A stretch of 64,000 nucleotides of DNA, taken from contig OX638327.1 in assembly GCA_951812745.1 (NCBI GenBank), positions 930,001 through 994,000 on the forward strand. Reading direction: 5' to 3'. This DNA comes from an uncultured Nitrospirales bacterium (GTDB taxonomy: Bacteria; Nitrospirota; Nitrospiria; Nitrospirales; UBA8639). The number at the start of each line of letters is the position of its first letter. Position 1 is the first letter of the stretch. The position numbers and the translations under genes are program-made. Positions 45,600-53,589 of this stretch are shown piece after piece. The notes below the pieces were generated by a model that was given only the letters and a program-made list of their open reading frames with translations, did no database searches and had not been told where the DNA came from.

Positions 45600-45974
45600 G
45601 TGTGGACATTCCAAGAATATCAGAGTGGGGCAGGCAAATGTCCCGTGTCAGAATGGTATGAGGAACTGTCACCAGTCAGCCAAGCGAGAGTCGACAGATT
45701 TATGGAAATAGCTCGGAAAATAGCTCAGGACCAGGATAAACTTGGGCCGGACTTCCAAAACTTTTGTGAATTGCTTGAAGCGAGATTTTGGGGTGAAAAT
45801 GGAGTCCCACACCGGATATTTTGTTACATCTCATCTCATAGGTCCGTGACATTCCTGTGTGGCTGTACGCATAAGGGGAAGACGTACAAACCGACAAATG
45901 CCTACGAGACAGCATTAAAACGTCGCAACGAAATAAAGGAAAGAAAGGCAAGTACACGTGAACTCTCTTTCTAA
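45600..45974 (+). CDS. HigB-type (Gp49-like) toxin
   Basis: 124 residues from GTG 45600. Phage Gp49/HigB-like RelE-fold signature: CPVSEWYEELSPVSQARVDRFMEIA, GPDFQNFCELLEARFWGENGVPHRIFCYISSHRSVTFLCGCTHKGKTYKPTNAYETALKRRNEI, including the terminal A-x-x-R-x-x-E helix. Expected to cut mRNA or otherwise block translation. Overlaps the XRE gene by 17 nt. Confidence 0.88.
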   Translation: MWTFQEYQSGAGKCPVSEWYEELSPVSQARVDRFMEIARKIAQDQDKLGPDFQNFCELLEARFWGENGVPHRIFCYISSHRSVTFLCGCTHKGKTYKPTNAYETALKRRNEIKERKASTRELSF

Positions 45975-46626
45975 ATCCAAGCTTAAATCTAAGCGATGGC
46001 AAAAGTTACAGACTAAAGAGTACCGGGACGCTTACGCAGAAGCGCAACTCTCAATTGAAATACCATTCCAAATCCGGGCACTCCGAAAGACGCGTGGTTG
46101 GACGCAAGCCAAGCTAGCGGAACTTTGCGGTATTCCGCAAACCCGCATTTCCCATATCGAGCAGCCTGGTCGGAAGCCGCTCTCATTGCGGACGTTGTAC
46201 CGGCTTTCATCTGCTTTTGACGTTGGTTTGTTGGTACAGTTTGTATCGTTCAGCGAGTTGGTACACCGTGAAGCGGCATTTCATCCTGAGACGTTTTACG
46301 TTTCCAGTTTCAAGGATGACCAACTGGACGAGGCTTCTGAAGTTTACGACGTCGCTTATTTGCACCTGCACATCGGTCAAGCGTCCGTAGTTCTTGGCGG
46401 CGAGGATGTCCAACCGACAGAGATTGCGGACTATATGAAATGTTATCAAATACGTCTGTGGAACGCGTCATGGCATAAGGGAACCCCCTATACTCGAATC
46501 GATCCAAGTAGCGAAGAGAACGTGCAGACATGGACTAAGTCCATTCCCCAAGGTACAAAAATGGAGAACCTAAAGACAGCGATGCTCGAACCTCAAAATG
46601 CGTCGAACTCTGCCACTTCTCACTAG
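45958..46626 (+). CDS. XRE-type antitoxin/regulator with long C-terminal extension
   Basis: 222 residues from GTG 45958. The HTH_XRE domain is at about 30-95 (EIPFQIRALRKTRGWTQAKLAELCGIPQTRISHIEQPGRKPLSLRTLYRLSSAFDVGLLVQFVSFSEL), with Tyr/Lys-rich leader. The C-terminal 125 residues (VHREAAFHPETFYVSSFKDDQLDEASE.., IADYMKCYQIRLWNASW) are not recognised. Partner of the HigB-like toxin. Such long C-termini are unusual for HigA antitoxins and may bind another protein. Confidence 0.8.
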   Translation: MNSLSKSKLKSKRWQKLQTKEYRDAYAEAQLSIEIPFQIRALRKTRGWTQAKLAELCGIPQTRISHIEQPGRKPLSLRTLYRLSSAFDVGLLVQFVSFSELVHREAAFHPETFYVSSFKDDQLDEASEVYDVAYLHLHIGQASVVLGGEDVQPTEIADYMKCYQIRLWNASWHKGTPYTRIDPSSEENVQTWTKSIPQGTKMENLKTAMLEPQNASNSATSH

Positions 46627-46659
46627 ACAATCACCTTTTTTCACTTAAGAGGGTCTAAC

Positions 46660-46986
46660 ATGGCTACAAAACGTACCCAACAAAAGAATCCCCCAATTGA
46701 AAATATTTCCGACCTGCCACAACGGCAGGCAGAGGAATATCGTTCGACGTATACAAATTATGTTGAAGTAGGAGCCTCTCCTTGGGATTTCCGACTTCTG
46801 TTTTTTGAGATTGTGGAAGATGCAGACGGAGAGCTTGTACGTGAGAAGAAGGCTCGCGTGGTCATGTCCCCTCAGCATGCGATAGCCTTTACTGAAATCC
46901 TGAAGGCCCATATTGAGAAGTGGCGAAAGCAAACCTCCGATACGGTTGGGCTACTGAAGATCAAAGAAATTGGTGCGAATGAATGA
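46660..46986 (+). CDS. DUF3467 domain protein
   Basis: 108 residues. The family pattern is clear: YTNYVEVGASPWDFRLLFFEIVED, REKKARVVMSPQHAIAFTEILKAHIEKWRKQ, matching the Y-x-N-x-x-x-x-x-x-SxWDFxLxF and MSPxHAKxLxxxLxxxI signatures. Unknown function; commonly found near TA or phage-related loci. It has a GAGGG ribosome site upstream. Confidence 0.85.
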   Translation: MATKRTQQKNPPIENISDLPQRQAEEYRSTYTNYVEVGASPWDFRLLFFEIVEDADGELVREKKARVVMSPQHAIAFTEILKAHIEKWRKQTSDTVGLLKIKEIGANE

Positions 46987-47174
46987 AAGCATTCACGAGA
47001 CTGCCTTTCATCCCAGTTCACTTCTTTCTCTCCATTTGATGGTCGGCGTGTTCCGGCCAAACCCGACCTAGCAAAGTTTCTCTTTTGTGCCCTCCCCTTG
47101 TTTCGTCCGATACGGTTTCAGGTTCGGTGGGTAGTCAGTCACCGGTTATCTTACAATTGGGAGCTTGGAACAAA

Positions 47175-47918
47175 ATGGGCTTTAAATCATGGGATAGCTA
47201 TGGACATTTTTCTCGGGAAGTCACACACAGCAACCGCTATATCTATAGCGATGATGTGAAGGACTTTCTGGCGAATGCCTTGGAAACAAGCCAGTCTCGC
47301 GTGGCGCGTGTTGAATCTGGCAGAGTATTCTGGAGAGCGCAGGTTGGGAGCGATTCGCGTCCCGTAATTTATGATGGTGAAGAAGTCGCGGATGAACCCA
47401 TACCGTTTTCGTCCGAGAGAATGACGCCGCTTCCATATGAAGCTTCGGAAGGCAGAGTCAATCCCAAAGGAATTCGCTGCCTGTATCTGGCAACAACCAA
47501 AGAAACGGCCATGGCTGAAGTACGGCCATGGCTTGATGAAGATATTTCGGTCGCGCGGTTTAAGACCGTAAGGGATTTAAGGTTGATAAATTGTTCTGAG
47601 CATGCCTTCGACGGGATGGTGATCCATTTTGTCGAGCCTGATGATGAGAAAAAAGAGAAGGCGGTTTGGAGCGCCATTGATAGGGCCTTTTCGCAACCGG
47701 TTACTCAAAATGATAAATCATCGGACTATGTTCCAACGCAAATAATCGCCGAGCTATTTAAATGCAACGGTTTCGATGGTGTCATTTACCGGAGTTCTCT
47801 ATCACGTGGTTCGAATGAATATAATGTTGCCCTGTTCGATGTTGACGCTGCCACAATGATGTATTGCTACTTGTCTAGCGTAGAAAAAATTCGGTATTCG
47901 TTTTCGTCACTTCAGTAA
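47175..47918 (+). CDS. RES-domain protein (candidate NADase toxin)
   Basis: 247 residues from ATG 47175 with GGAG about 10 nt upstream (a TTG at 47085 would add 30 odd residues). The RES pattern is present: VFWRAQVG (Arg), GRVNPKGIRCLYLATTKETAMAEVRPW with the Glu, and a C-terminal GVIYRSSLSRGSNEYNVALFD. RES toxins such as MbcT deplete NAD+ and normally sit next to a DUF2384 Xre antitoxin. Here the only XRE gene nearby is separated by DUF3467. Confidence 0.85.
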   Translation: MGFKSWDSYGHFSREVTHSNRYIYSDDVKDFLANALETSQSRVARVESGRVFWRAQVGSDSRPVIYDGEEVADEPIPFSSERMTPLPYEASEGRVNPKGIRCLYLATTKETAMAEVRPWLDEDISVARFKTVRDLRLINCSEHAFDGMVIHFVEPDDEKKEKAVWSAIDRAFSQPVTQNDKSSDYVPTQIIAELFKCNGFDGVIYRSSLSRGSNEYNVALFDVDAATMMYCYLSSVEKIRYSFSSLQ

Positions 47919-47991
47919 TGCCAACTCTTTTGAGAGCGCTTCGGACACGTAAGTCTTATTAAAAGCACATGCCTTCGATTTGAAAATTGTC

Positions 47992-48634
47992 ATGAAACGA
48001 TTACTGATCTGGCTAATCATTTTTCTCATTCCTTCCACGTGTTTTGCTCATAGTGGTCGAACCAACAAGGACGGCTGCCACCATAACCGGAAGACCGGGG
48101 AATGCCACTGCCACGGAAAAAACGCACGACACCTTCACCGGGAAGCCCTTCCAGCACGTATGACCGCAAGCAATTTGGAAACTGGATCGATGCAGACGGC
48201 GATTGTCAAAACACTCGGCATGAAGTGTTAATTGAGGAAAGCCGTATCCCTGTCACCTTCAAAACTTCGAGGCAGTGTGTTGTCATATCCGGGGAGTGGC
48301 ATGCCCCCTATACTGGACGTGTGTTCACCGATCCGTCACTGCTCAATGTGGATCACGTGGTGCCACTCAAGGAAGCCTTTCTTTCGGGGGACAATACGTG
48401 GAGGAGACAAAAGAAAGTTCTGTTTGCCAACGACCTCAAGAATAAGGACCACTTGATTGCGGTCTTCAGAAGTGCAAACTGAAGCAAGGGGCGAGAGACC
48501 CTGCCCGTTGGTTGCCTCCTAATCAGAATTATCGTCGGGAGTACGTCAGCATTTGGCTTGAGATCAAGAAGAAGTGGGGGTTAAAGATCGATCCCGAAGA
48601 AGACAGAGTCATTCAAAGAATGCTCGGGGACTAA
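47992..48634 (+). pseudogene. Secreted HNH nuclease, broken by two frameshifts
   Basis: The gene starts with a signal peptide (MKRLLIWLIIFLIPSTCFAHSG) and a YHYH-like motif (GCHHNRKTGECHCHG), then needs a change of frame at the A6 run near 48117 to continue as YDRKQFGNWIDADGDCQNTRHEVL.., with the HNH core DHVVPLKEAFLSG and FANDLKNKDHL. A second shift near 48480 (AACTGAAG) is needed to reach the family's end, GARDPARWLPPNQNYRREYVSIWLEIKKKWGL. Each shift fits loss of one base. Sequencing error is possible at the first. Confidence 0.8.
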
Positions 48635-49271
48635 GGGAATTGAAAAAGTCTTTGGCATAGTCATTATATTCAGCTATTTTGTGATTAAATTGATCTAAAT
48701 GGTTCGTGGAACTTGAGGCTGAATTCATCCAAAGTCCAGCCAATAAGCCAAGGCCATTTGCAAGATTGAGCATTTGAATGATTTCTTTTTCTGTAAAATT
48801 TGGCTCAATCGTTTTATCCTTGATATGTCGACTAAGTTGCACCATTCCCGTATGAACATAGTCACTCATTCCTGACCATACCTTGCTTTTTAGCGTTGAG
48901 AACACGTCCTTTTCACCCACTTGACTATTTTCAATGTCTTTAATCATATTCCCAAATTTCTTTTTGGACCTATTCTTGACAAGGGCCTCTAAGTCGGTAA
49001 GAGAAGCGGCAGACAGTATCCAAAATCCTTTGACATAGGCTTCTAGTAGAATGCGACCAAGTGAAGAGGCAGAGGCAAAGTGTCGATGTGAAGCGAGGAG
49101 AACTATAGATCTATGATGTTCCAAAGCGACATAGAAGTGACTGACCGCAAGTTTGCCTCTTGGTTCATTAGGAATACTAAATTCATAGGCGTGCTCATTA
49201 AGCCATTCAGCCACTTCATCACTTTTTGAGATAAATTTCTCTAACTTGGCTTGATCACTTCCCGAGTCCAT
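48609..49271 (-). CDS. Hypothetical protein, DUF6988/DUF5677-like
   Basis: About 220 residues, all helical, no signal peptide. The segment VALEHHRSIVLLASHRHFASASSLGRILLEAYVKGFWIL resembles the DUF6988/DUF5677 group of unknown proteins. I chose ATG 49271 (GGGGAG upstream) because the codons before it (from ATG 49319) are GC-rich and non-family-like, and composition changes sharply there. AT-rich, consistent with transfer. Function unknown. Confidence 0.7.
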   Translation of the reverse strand: MDSGSDQAKLEKFISKSDEVAEWLNEHAYEFSIPNEPRGKLAVSHFYVALEHHRSIVLLASHRHFASASSLGRILLEAYVKGFWILSAASLTDLEALVKNRSKKKFGNMIKDIENSQVGEKDVFSTLKSKVWSGMSDYVHTGMVQLSRHIKDKTIEPNFTEKEIIQMLNLANGLGLLAGLWMNSASSSTNHLDQFNHKIAEYNDYAKDFFNSLSPRAFFE

Positions 49272-49323
49272 TACACGTTTAACTCCCCTCGCCCCTCTGC
49301 CTTCATGCGAGCGTCCCATTCAT

Positions 49324-49551
49324 TCAGGAACCGCTCCCGATCATCCGGGGGATGGACATGACGACCGCTCGCTTGGTGGCGACAAAGAGAATGAATCCGG
49401 CCAGGGCGTCACGGTCAAAGGCGTGGCCCTGTTCCCGGCAGATCTTCTTCACAATGCCGACCACCGCGTCCACGTCCACCTCCATGACCTTGAACCCATG
49501 CTCGCGTTCCATACGTTGAATGACGGAATAGGGGAAGGGATCGTCGGACAT
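49324..49551 (-). CDS. Hypothetical protein (75 aa)
   Basis: From ATG 49551 (MSDDPFPYSVIQRMEREHGFKVMEVDVDAVVGIVKKICREQGHAFDRDALAGFILFVATKRAVVMSIPRM). It could bind metal or nucleotide but no motif is diagnostic. A longer frame to 49713 enters the low-complexity region 49600-49680 and is not credible. It is upstream of the helical protein gene on the same strand. Confidence 0.55.
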   Translation of the reverse strand: MSDDPFPYSVIQRMEREHGFKVMEVDVDAVVGIVKKICREQGHAFDRDALAGFILFVATKRAVVMSIPRMIGSGS

Positions 49552-49726
49552 GATGGTGACGTTCTGCCGGATGGGGAAAACCGTGTCAAGAGGTCCGCGC
49601 CCGGTGCGTCTTGTGTTCCATGCCCCCCCACCCCTTTTTTTCAAAAGGGGACGAATAAGGGGACGGCGAAATCTCAATGCCATTAAAACCCTATGAATAA
49701 AGGTGATTCTCATATCGTACGATGGA

Positions 49727-49740
49727 CACCCCCTCCGCCA
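49727..49740 (+). repeat. Internal attachment-like repeat
   Basis: CACCCCCTCCGCCA, the last 14 bases of the tRNA-Ser 3' end, in direct orientation. Confidence 0.6.
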
Positions 49741-49906
49741 ATGATTGCATGCTTACAGGAAGGTCTCCCCACATGTTTTCTATCGACCTTCAGGAATGTG
49801 AAGTCTGGTCTTTCAGCGAACGGCAAGTGAAGCCACGCAGTTGACAACGATTCCAGGAATTCGCAATCGTGTTTTCAGGACTTTGTTGTGCGAGTTGGTG
49901 CCTACA

Positions 49907-50254
49907 TTGGAAATCATCATTGTTCGAGATACCATAGGCAGGGCCATGTTGCGAGACATGGCCGGCCTGCAGTTCGGGGATATGGTCAAGGCGGTTGTGG
50001 ATGTCGAAGCGGGCATTATGGCGATTGGCGGTGAACTCCATTCGGATGAAGAGGCCATTCTTCTTGATGCAGGTTCGCGCCAATCAAATCTCTGGGGAAT
50101 CAACTTGTATCCGGAAAAGCCGTCCGAAGAATGGATCGAATTTGATGCGATGATTAACGTGCGTCCATCCCAAGGAAATCGCTCTCGTTTTGTGGAAAGT
50201 GGGGAGATTCGCGAAGCGGTCACTCAGATAGTTCAACGGTTAGTAGAAGATTGA
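49907..50254 (+). CDS. DUF5674 family protein
   Basis: Conserved: LEIIIVRDTIGRAMLRDMAGLQFGDMVKAVVDVEAGIMAIGGELHSDEEAILLDAGSRQSNLWGINLYPEKPSEEWIEFDAMINVRPSQGNRSRFVE. This is the DUF5674 pattern. I placed the start at TTG 49907 to match the family's N-terminus; an upstream TTG at 49841 would add 22 residues. Partnered with the next gene. Function unknown. Confidence 0.8.
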   Translation: MEIIIVRDTIGRAMLRDMAGLQFGDMVKAVVDVEAGIMAIGGELHSDEEAILLDAGSRQSNLWGINLYPEKPSEEWIEFDAMINVRPSQGNRSRFVESGEIREAVTQIVQRLVED

Positions 50255-50259
50255 GCGGC

Positions 50260-50589
50260 ATGTCCTATCAGCATACAAGCCTGGCGGGAGGGAGATGGTT
50301 CACCATGCCATTGGTGGAGCAATTGGCCCATGTCGGCAGTGAGGTCGGACGCATTCTCCGTTGGAAGGAAAAAAACCCGCAGGACTGTGAAAAGGCTTTC
50401 ATACGGGCGCTGGAATTGCTTGACCTGACCATACAAGATCCACGCTGGAAGGGTCGTCGAAAGGAACTGACCCGTGCTCGAGAGTTCCTCTGTGATGCGA
50501 TGTCGGGAGGGAACGCTTACAGGAGCGACCTGATCGATCTCGATCGGTATTTCTACCATTATGCCTTGGCCTCCAGAATCGGTCGATAA
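50260..50589 (+). CDS. Conserved hypothetical partner of DUF5674
   Basis: About 109 residues starting MSYQHTSLAGGRWFTMPLVEQLAHVGSEVGRILRWKEKN, with EKAFIRALELLDLTIQDPRWKGRRKELTRAREFLCDA and YFYHYALASR. The MSYQHxSLAGGRW start recurs in small proteins of many poorly studied bacteria, often next to DUF5674 (from memory). The frame starts 5 nt after the DUF5674 stop. Function unknown. Confidence 0.78.
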   Translation: MSYQHTSLAGGRWFTMPLVEQLAHVGSEVGRILRWKEKNPQDCEKAFIRALELLDLTIQDPRWKGRRKELTRAREFLCDAMSGGNAYRSDLIDLDRYFYHYALASRIGR

Positions 50590-50727
50590 ATGACTGTTGA
50601 GTGAGTTTGCCTTACCTGCCGAACCTGTGAGGACGTCCCTCGGCTATTTGTGTTCCTGCTGCAGGAAGATCTTTCCAATGCGCCCCTTGGCGGGAGCACG
50701 GCGGTTTCCGTCGGGCGACTTCGAATG

Positions 50728-50743
50728 CCCACCCCCTCCGCCA
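50728..50743 (+). repeat. Right attachment-like repeat
   Basis: CCCACCCCCTCCGCCA, identical to the tRNA-Ser 3' end; preceded by TTCGAATG instead of TTCGAAT. Confidence 0.7.
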
Positions 50744-50913
50744 AACTTCAAGTATTGTAGCCTGAGAATCGAGGCGCCATCTCAATTTATTGCCGTTATT
50801 TACCGGGCCTGCTGAATAGACCTTTCAGTCAAACTCCTTGACTTCCCATCTGCATTTGTTTTTGCTATCTTTTACCGTTTTTCATATCAAATATGAGACA
50901 AGGAGAACGTGCC

Positions 50914-53502
50914 ATGCCTTTCAGAAATCTGTTTATCACTGTCTTGATTATTTGCGTATTGGCGCCTGTGGTTTCAGCGCAGCAACCCGATCCCGAGGAG
51001 GCACCGATCAGACTTGAGGAGATCGTCGTGATCGGCAGCAGGATTCAGGGAAGAAGCATCACGGATTCCCCCGTCCCGGTCGACCTCATCAAATCGGAGG
51101 ACATGCGCAACACGGGGCAACTGGAGGTAGGCCGGGCCATCCAGCGGTTGATCCCCTCGTTCAATTTCTCAAGTTCGTCGATCAGCGACGGAACGGACGC
51201 CGTGCGCCCCGCGACGCTCAGGGGCATGGGCCCTGACCAAGTGCTCGTGCTTCTGAACGGAAAACGTCGTCACGGCAGCGCGCTCATCCACGTCAACAGG
51301 TCGGTAGGACGCGGTACCGCGGGCACTGACATGAACGCGATACCCATGGGCGCAATCAAACGTATCGAAGTTCTGCGAGACGGGGCCTCGGCCCAATACG
51401 GGTCGGACGCCATAGCCGGCGTCATCAACGTCATCCTCAAGGACGATTATGAGGGCGGCTTCCGCACGAACTATGGAACGACCTACAAGGGAGACGGCGA
51501 TCAGTTCGTCGCCAGCCTGGACAAGGGCTTCAAGATCGGAGAAGGCGGCACGTTACACACGACGTTCGAATACCGTAACCGGCAGCGAACCAACCGAGCG
51601 GGCCTGTTCGGAATTCCCAATTACCCCGGCACGACCTGTACACTAAGTGACAGTAACTGTGCGTCCGGGGCATCCTGGAAGCAAGCCGCCTTGGATACAT
51701 ACGGAGGAGATACCAAAGTCATTACGAATGACCCCGGCGACAGAGAGAGAAATTTCAATCGCCGCAACTTCCGCGTCGGAGATTCCGACTCGGAACAATT
51801 CAGCGGCGCACTCAACTTTGAAAAATCCATTGGGCGTGGAGTCGATCTCTACTCCTTTGCCGACGTATCAAGACGACAGAACGAAAGCGGTGGTTTTTGG
51901 AGACAGGGAAATTCTGACAGAGACAACCCTCCTTTTGGAAACCCTCCCGTCCGTGCTTATCCCGACGGATTTCTCCCGTTGATCAACACGACCATCTGGG
52001 ATTATTCCTTCGGAGCGGGCATCGTCAAAGAATTCGATAATGGAATAACCGCAGACCTTGGGGTGGTCCACGGCGGCAATACGTTCAATTTCGATATCAG
52101 AAACTCTCAAAATGCCTCATGGGTTGCGGCCAATCAAGAGCCCGGGGCAACGTCCGCAAATGCCGGAACCCTGGAACTCTACCTCACCACCGTGAACCTG
52201 GATTTCTCCTTGCCGATACCCGACAAGAACATGAACCTGGCATGGGGAGCGGGATATAGGCGTGACAACTACCAGATCCAAGCCGGAGAGGAGTACTCGT
52301 ACTCAGACTACGATGGACCGGGAGGGGGAGACGCAGGCATTGAAGTCTTTAACGGCTTCAAACCTGAAAATGAAGTCAACGAATCGCGGCACGCCTTCTC
52401 CCTCTATACGGACGCGGAGATGTTTGTGAATGATCTTGGTGTGTTCGATAGGATCGTGGTCAGTCCCGCGGTGCGTTACGAGCATTACAGCGACTTCGGC
52501 CATACCGTCAACGGCAAACTCGCCACGAAGCTGGATTTCTCCAGAGCATTTGCCCTCAGAGGCTCCATGAGCAGCGGGTTTCGAGCCCCGTCCATGCAGC
52601 AGCTCTACTTCAACAACGTGAGCACCCAATTTGTCACTGGACAGACAGTGGCTAACCAGACAGGTACCTTCAGGAACGACAGCGCCATCGCAAAGGCCAT
52701 CGGTATTCCCGAACTCAAACAGGAAACCACAACCAACCTGAGCGTCGGGGTCGTGTACCATCCGACATCTTCGTTCACTCTCACCGCGGATGTCTACCGA
52801 ATCGAAGTCAAGGACAGGATCATCATAAGCGGAGATCTGAAACCCAACGCCGATTGCTCGAATCTTCCATCCAGCGTATGTGCCGCATTCTATAATGAAG
52901 GCGTCACCGCGGGACAATTCTTCATGAATGCGGCGGACACCGAAACCCGGGGCGGAGAGATCGTCGCTTCGTGGAATGTACCGTTCGTCAATCGCGGGAA
53001 CCTGGAGTTGAATTTCCTGGGAGCCCTCATGCAGACCCAGATCAGGGACGTCAAACTTCCTGCCGGTCTTGATCCTGCACTCTTTCAAGACCGTGAACGC
53101 TCGATCATAGAAGAATGGCAACCGAACAACCGTTTGACGCTGTCAGGTTTGTACCAGCTGGACCAATTCTCCGCATCGGTGATGGTACACCGTTACGGCT
53201 CATACACGGTGAGCGGCGATGGCAATAATCCTGCCAAGCAAAAATTCGACCCCCAATACGTCACCGACGTACAGGCAAGCTACAACTTCGGATCATTCGG
53301 GATTTTCAAAATCGGTGCCAATAACCTGTTCGACGTGACGCCTGATGAAGACACAATTGATGGACATCGGCAAGGAACGATCGTTGACAGCCAGGGTAAT
53401 CTCATCGTGAACTCCCCAGGCGTATTCCAGTACTCGCGCCGGTCCGCGCCCTTCGGCTTCAACGGCGGGTTCTACTACGTGGCGCTTGAATACAAGTTTT
53501 AG
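50914..53502 (+). CDS. TonB-dependent outer-membrane receptor
   Basis: About 862 residues from ATG 50914 (GGAG 8 nt upstream). Signal peptide NLFITVLIICVLAPVVSAQ; TonB-box region EEIVVIGSR; plug domain with RPATLRGMGPDQVLVLLNGKRRHG and IPMGAIKRIEVLRDGASAQYGSDAIAGVINVILK; then a 22-strand barrel ending in ALEYKF. The ligand cannot be predicted: no regulator or ABC genes are near. A TTGACT box at 50838 with a weak -10 near 50863-50870 may be its promoter. It lies just outside the tRNA-Ser island. Confidence 0.93.
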   Translation: MPFRNLFITVLIICVLAPVVSAQQPDPEEAPIRLEEIVVIGSRIQGRSITDSPVPVDLIKSEDMRNTGQLEVGRAIQRLIPSFNFSSSSISDGTDAVRPATLRGMGPDQVLVLLNGKRRHGSALIHVNRSVGRGTAGTDMNAIPMGAIKRIEVLRDGASAQYGSDAIAGVINVILKDDYEGGFRTNYGTTYKGDGDQFVASLDKGFKIGEGGTLHTTFEYRNRQRTNRAGLFGIPNYPGTTCTLSDSNCASGASWKQAALDTYGGDTKVITNDPGDRERNFNRRNFRVGDSDSEQFSGALNFEKSIGRGVDLYSFADVSRRQNESGGFWRQGNSDRDNPPFGNPPVRAYPDGFLPLINTTIWDYSFGAGIVKEFDNGITADLGVVHGGNTFNFDIRNSQNASWVAANQEPGATSANAGTLELYLTTVNLDFSLPIPDKNMNLAWGAGYRRDNYQIQAGEEYSYSDYDGPGGGDAGIEVFNGFKPENEVNESRHAFSLYTDAEMFVNDLGVFDRIVVSPAVRYEHYSDFGHTVNGKLATKLDFSRAFALRGSMSSGFRAPSMQQLYFNNVSTQFVTGQTVANQTGTFRNDSAIAKAIGIPELKQETTTNLSVGVVYHPTSSFTLTADVYRIEVKDRIIISGDLKPNADCSNLPSSVCAAFYNEGVTAGQFFMNAADTETRGGEIVASWNVPFVNRGNLELNFLGALMQTQIRDVKLPAGLDPALFQDRERSIIEEWQPNNRLTLSGLYQLDQFSASVMVHRYGSYTVSGDGNNPAKQKFDPQYVTDVQASYNFGSFGIFKIGANNLFDVTPDEDTIDGHRQGTIVDSQGNLIVNSPGVFQYSRRSAPFGFNGGFYYVALEYKF

Positions 53503-53520
53503 GAGTCTAACCGGAAAGGA

Positions 53521-53556
53521 AACCCTCACCCCACCCCTCTCCCATAGGGAGAGGGA
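53521..53556. repeat. CCCTCACCCCACCCC-type palindrome
   Basis: CCCTCACCCCACCCCTCTCCC..AGGGAGAGGGAG after the TonB receptor gene; could terminate transcription. Confidence 0.6.
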
Positions 53557-53589
53557 GTGCGCCAAAACTGGAGCGCCCCTGCCAACAGG

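Larger units (their letters stand above)
44785..50743. mobile_element. Genomic island inserted at tRNA-Ser (about 6 kb)
   Basis: Bounded by the direct repeat CCCACCCCCTCCGCCA at the tRNA 3' end and at 50728-50743, with the right copy preceded by TTCGAAT plus one extra base, echoing the tRNA T arm. Gene content is accessory (TA genes, RES toxin, HNH nuclease relic, hypotheticals), and several genes (45600-49271) are visibly AT-richer than the core. No integrase, relaxase or phage gene is seen, so it is a non-autonomous or degraded element. Confidence 0.65.

Noticed and set aside
48609-49319. The helical protein as a phage or integrase-like gene
   Set aside because: No catalytic RHR..Y motif and no phage neighbours; the best resemblance is to unknown DUF6988/DUF5677-like proteins.
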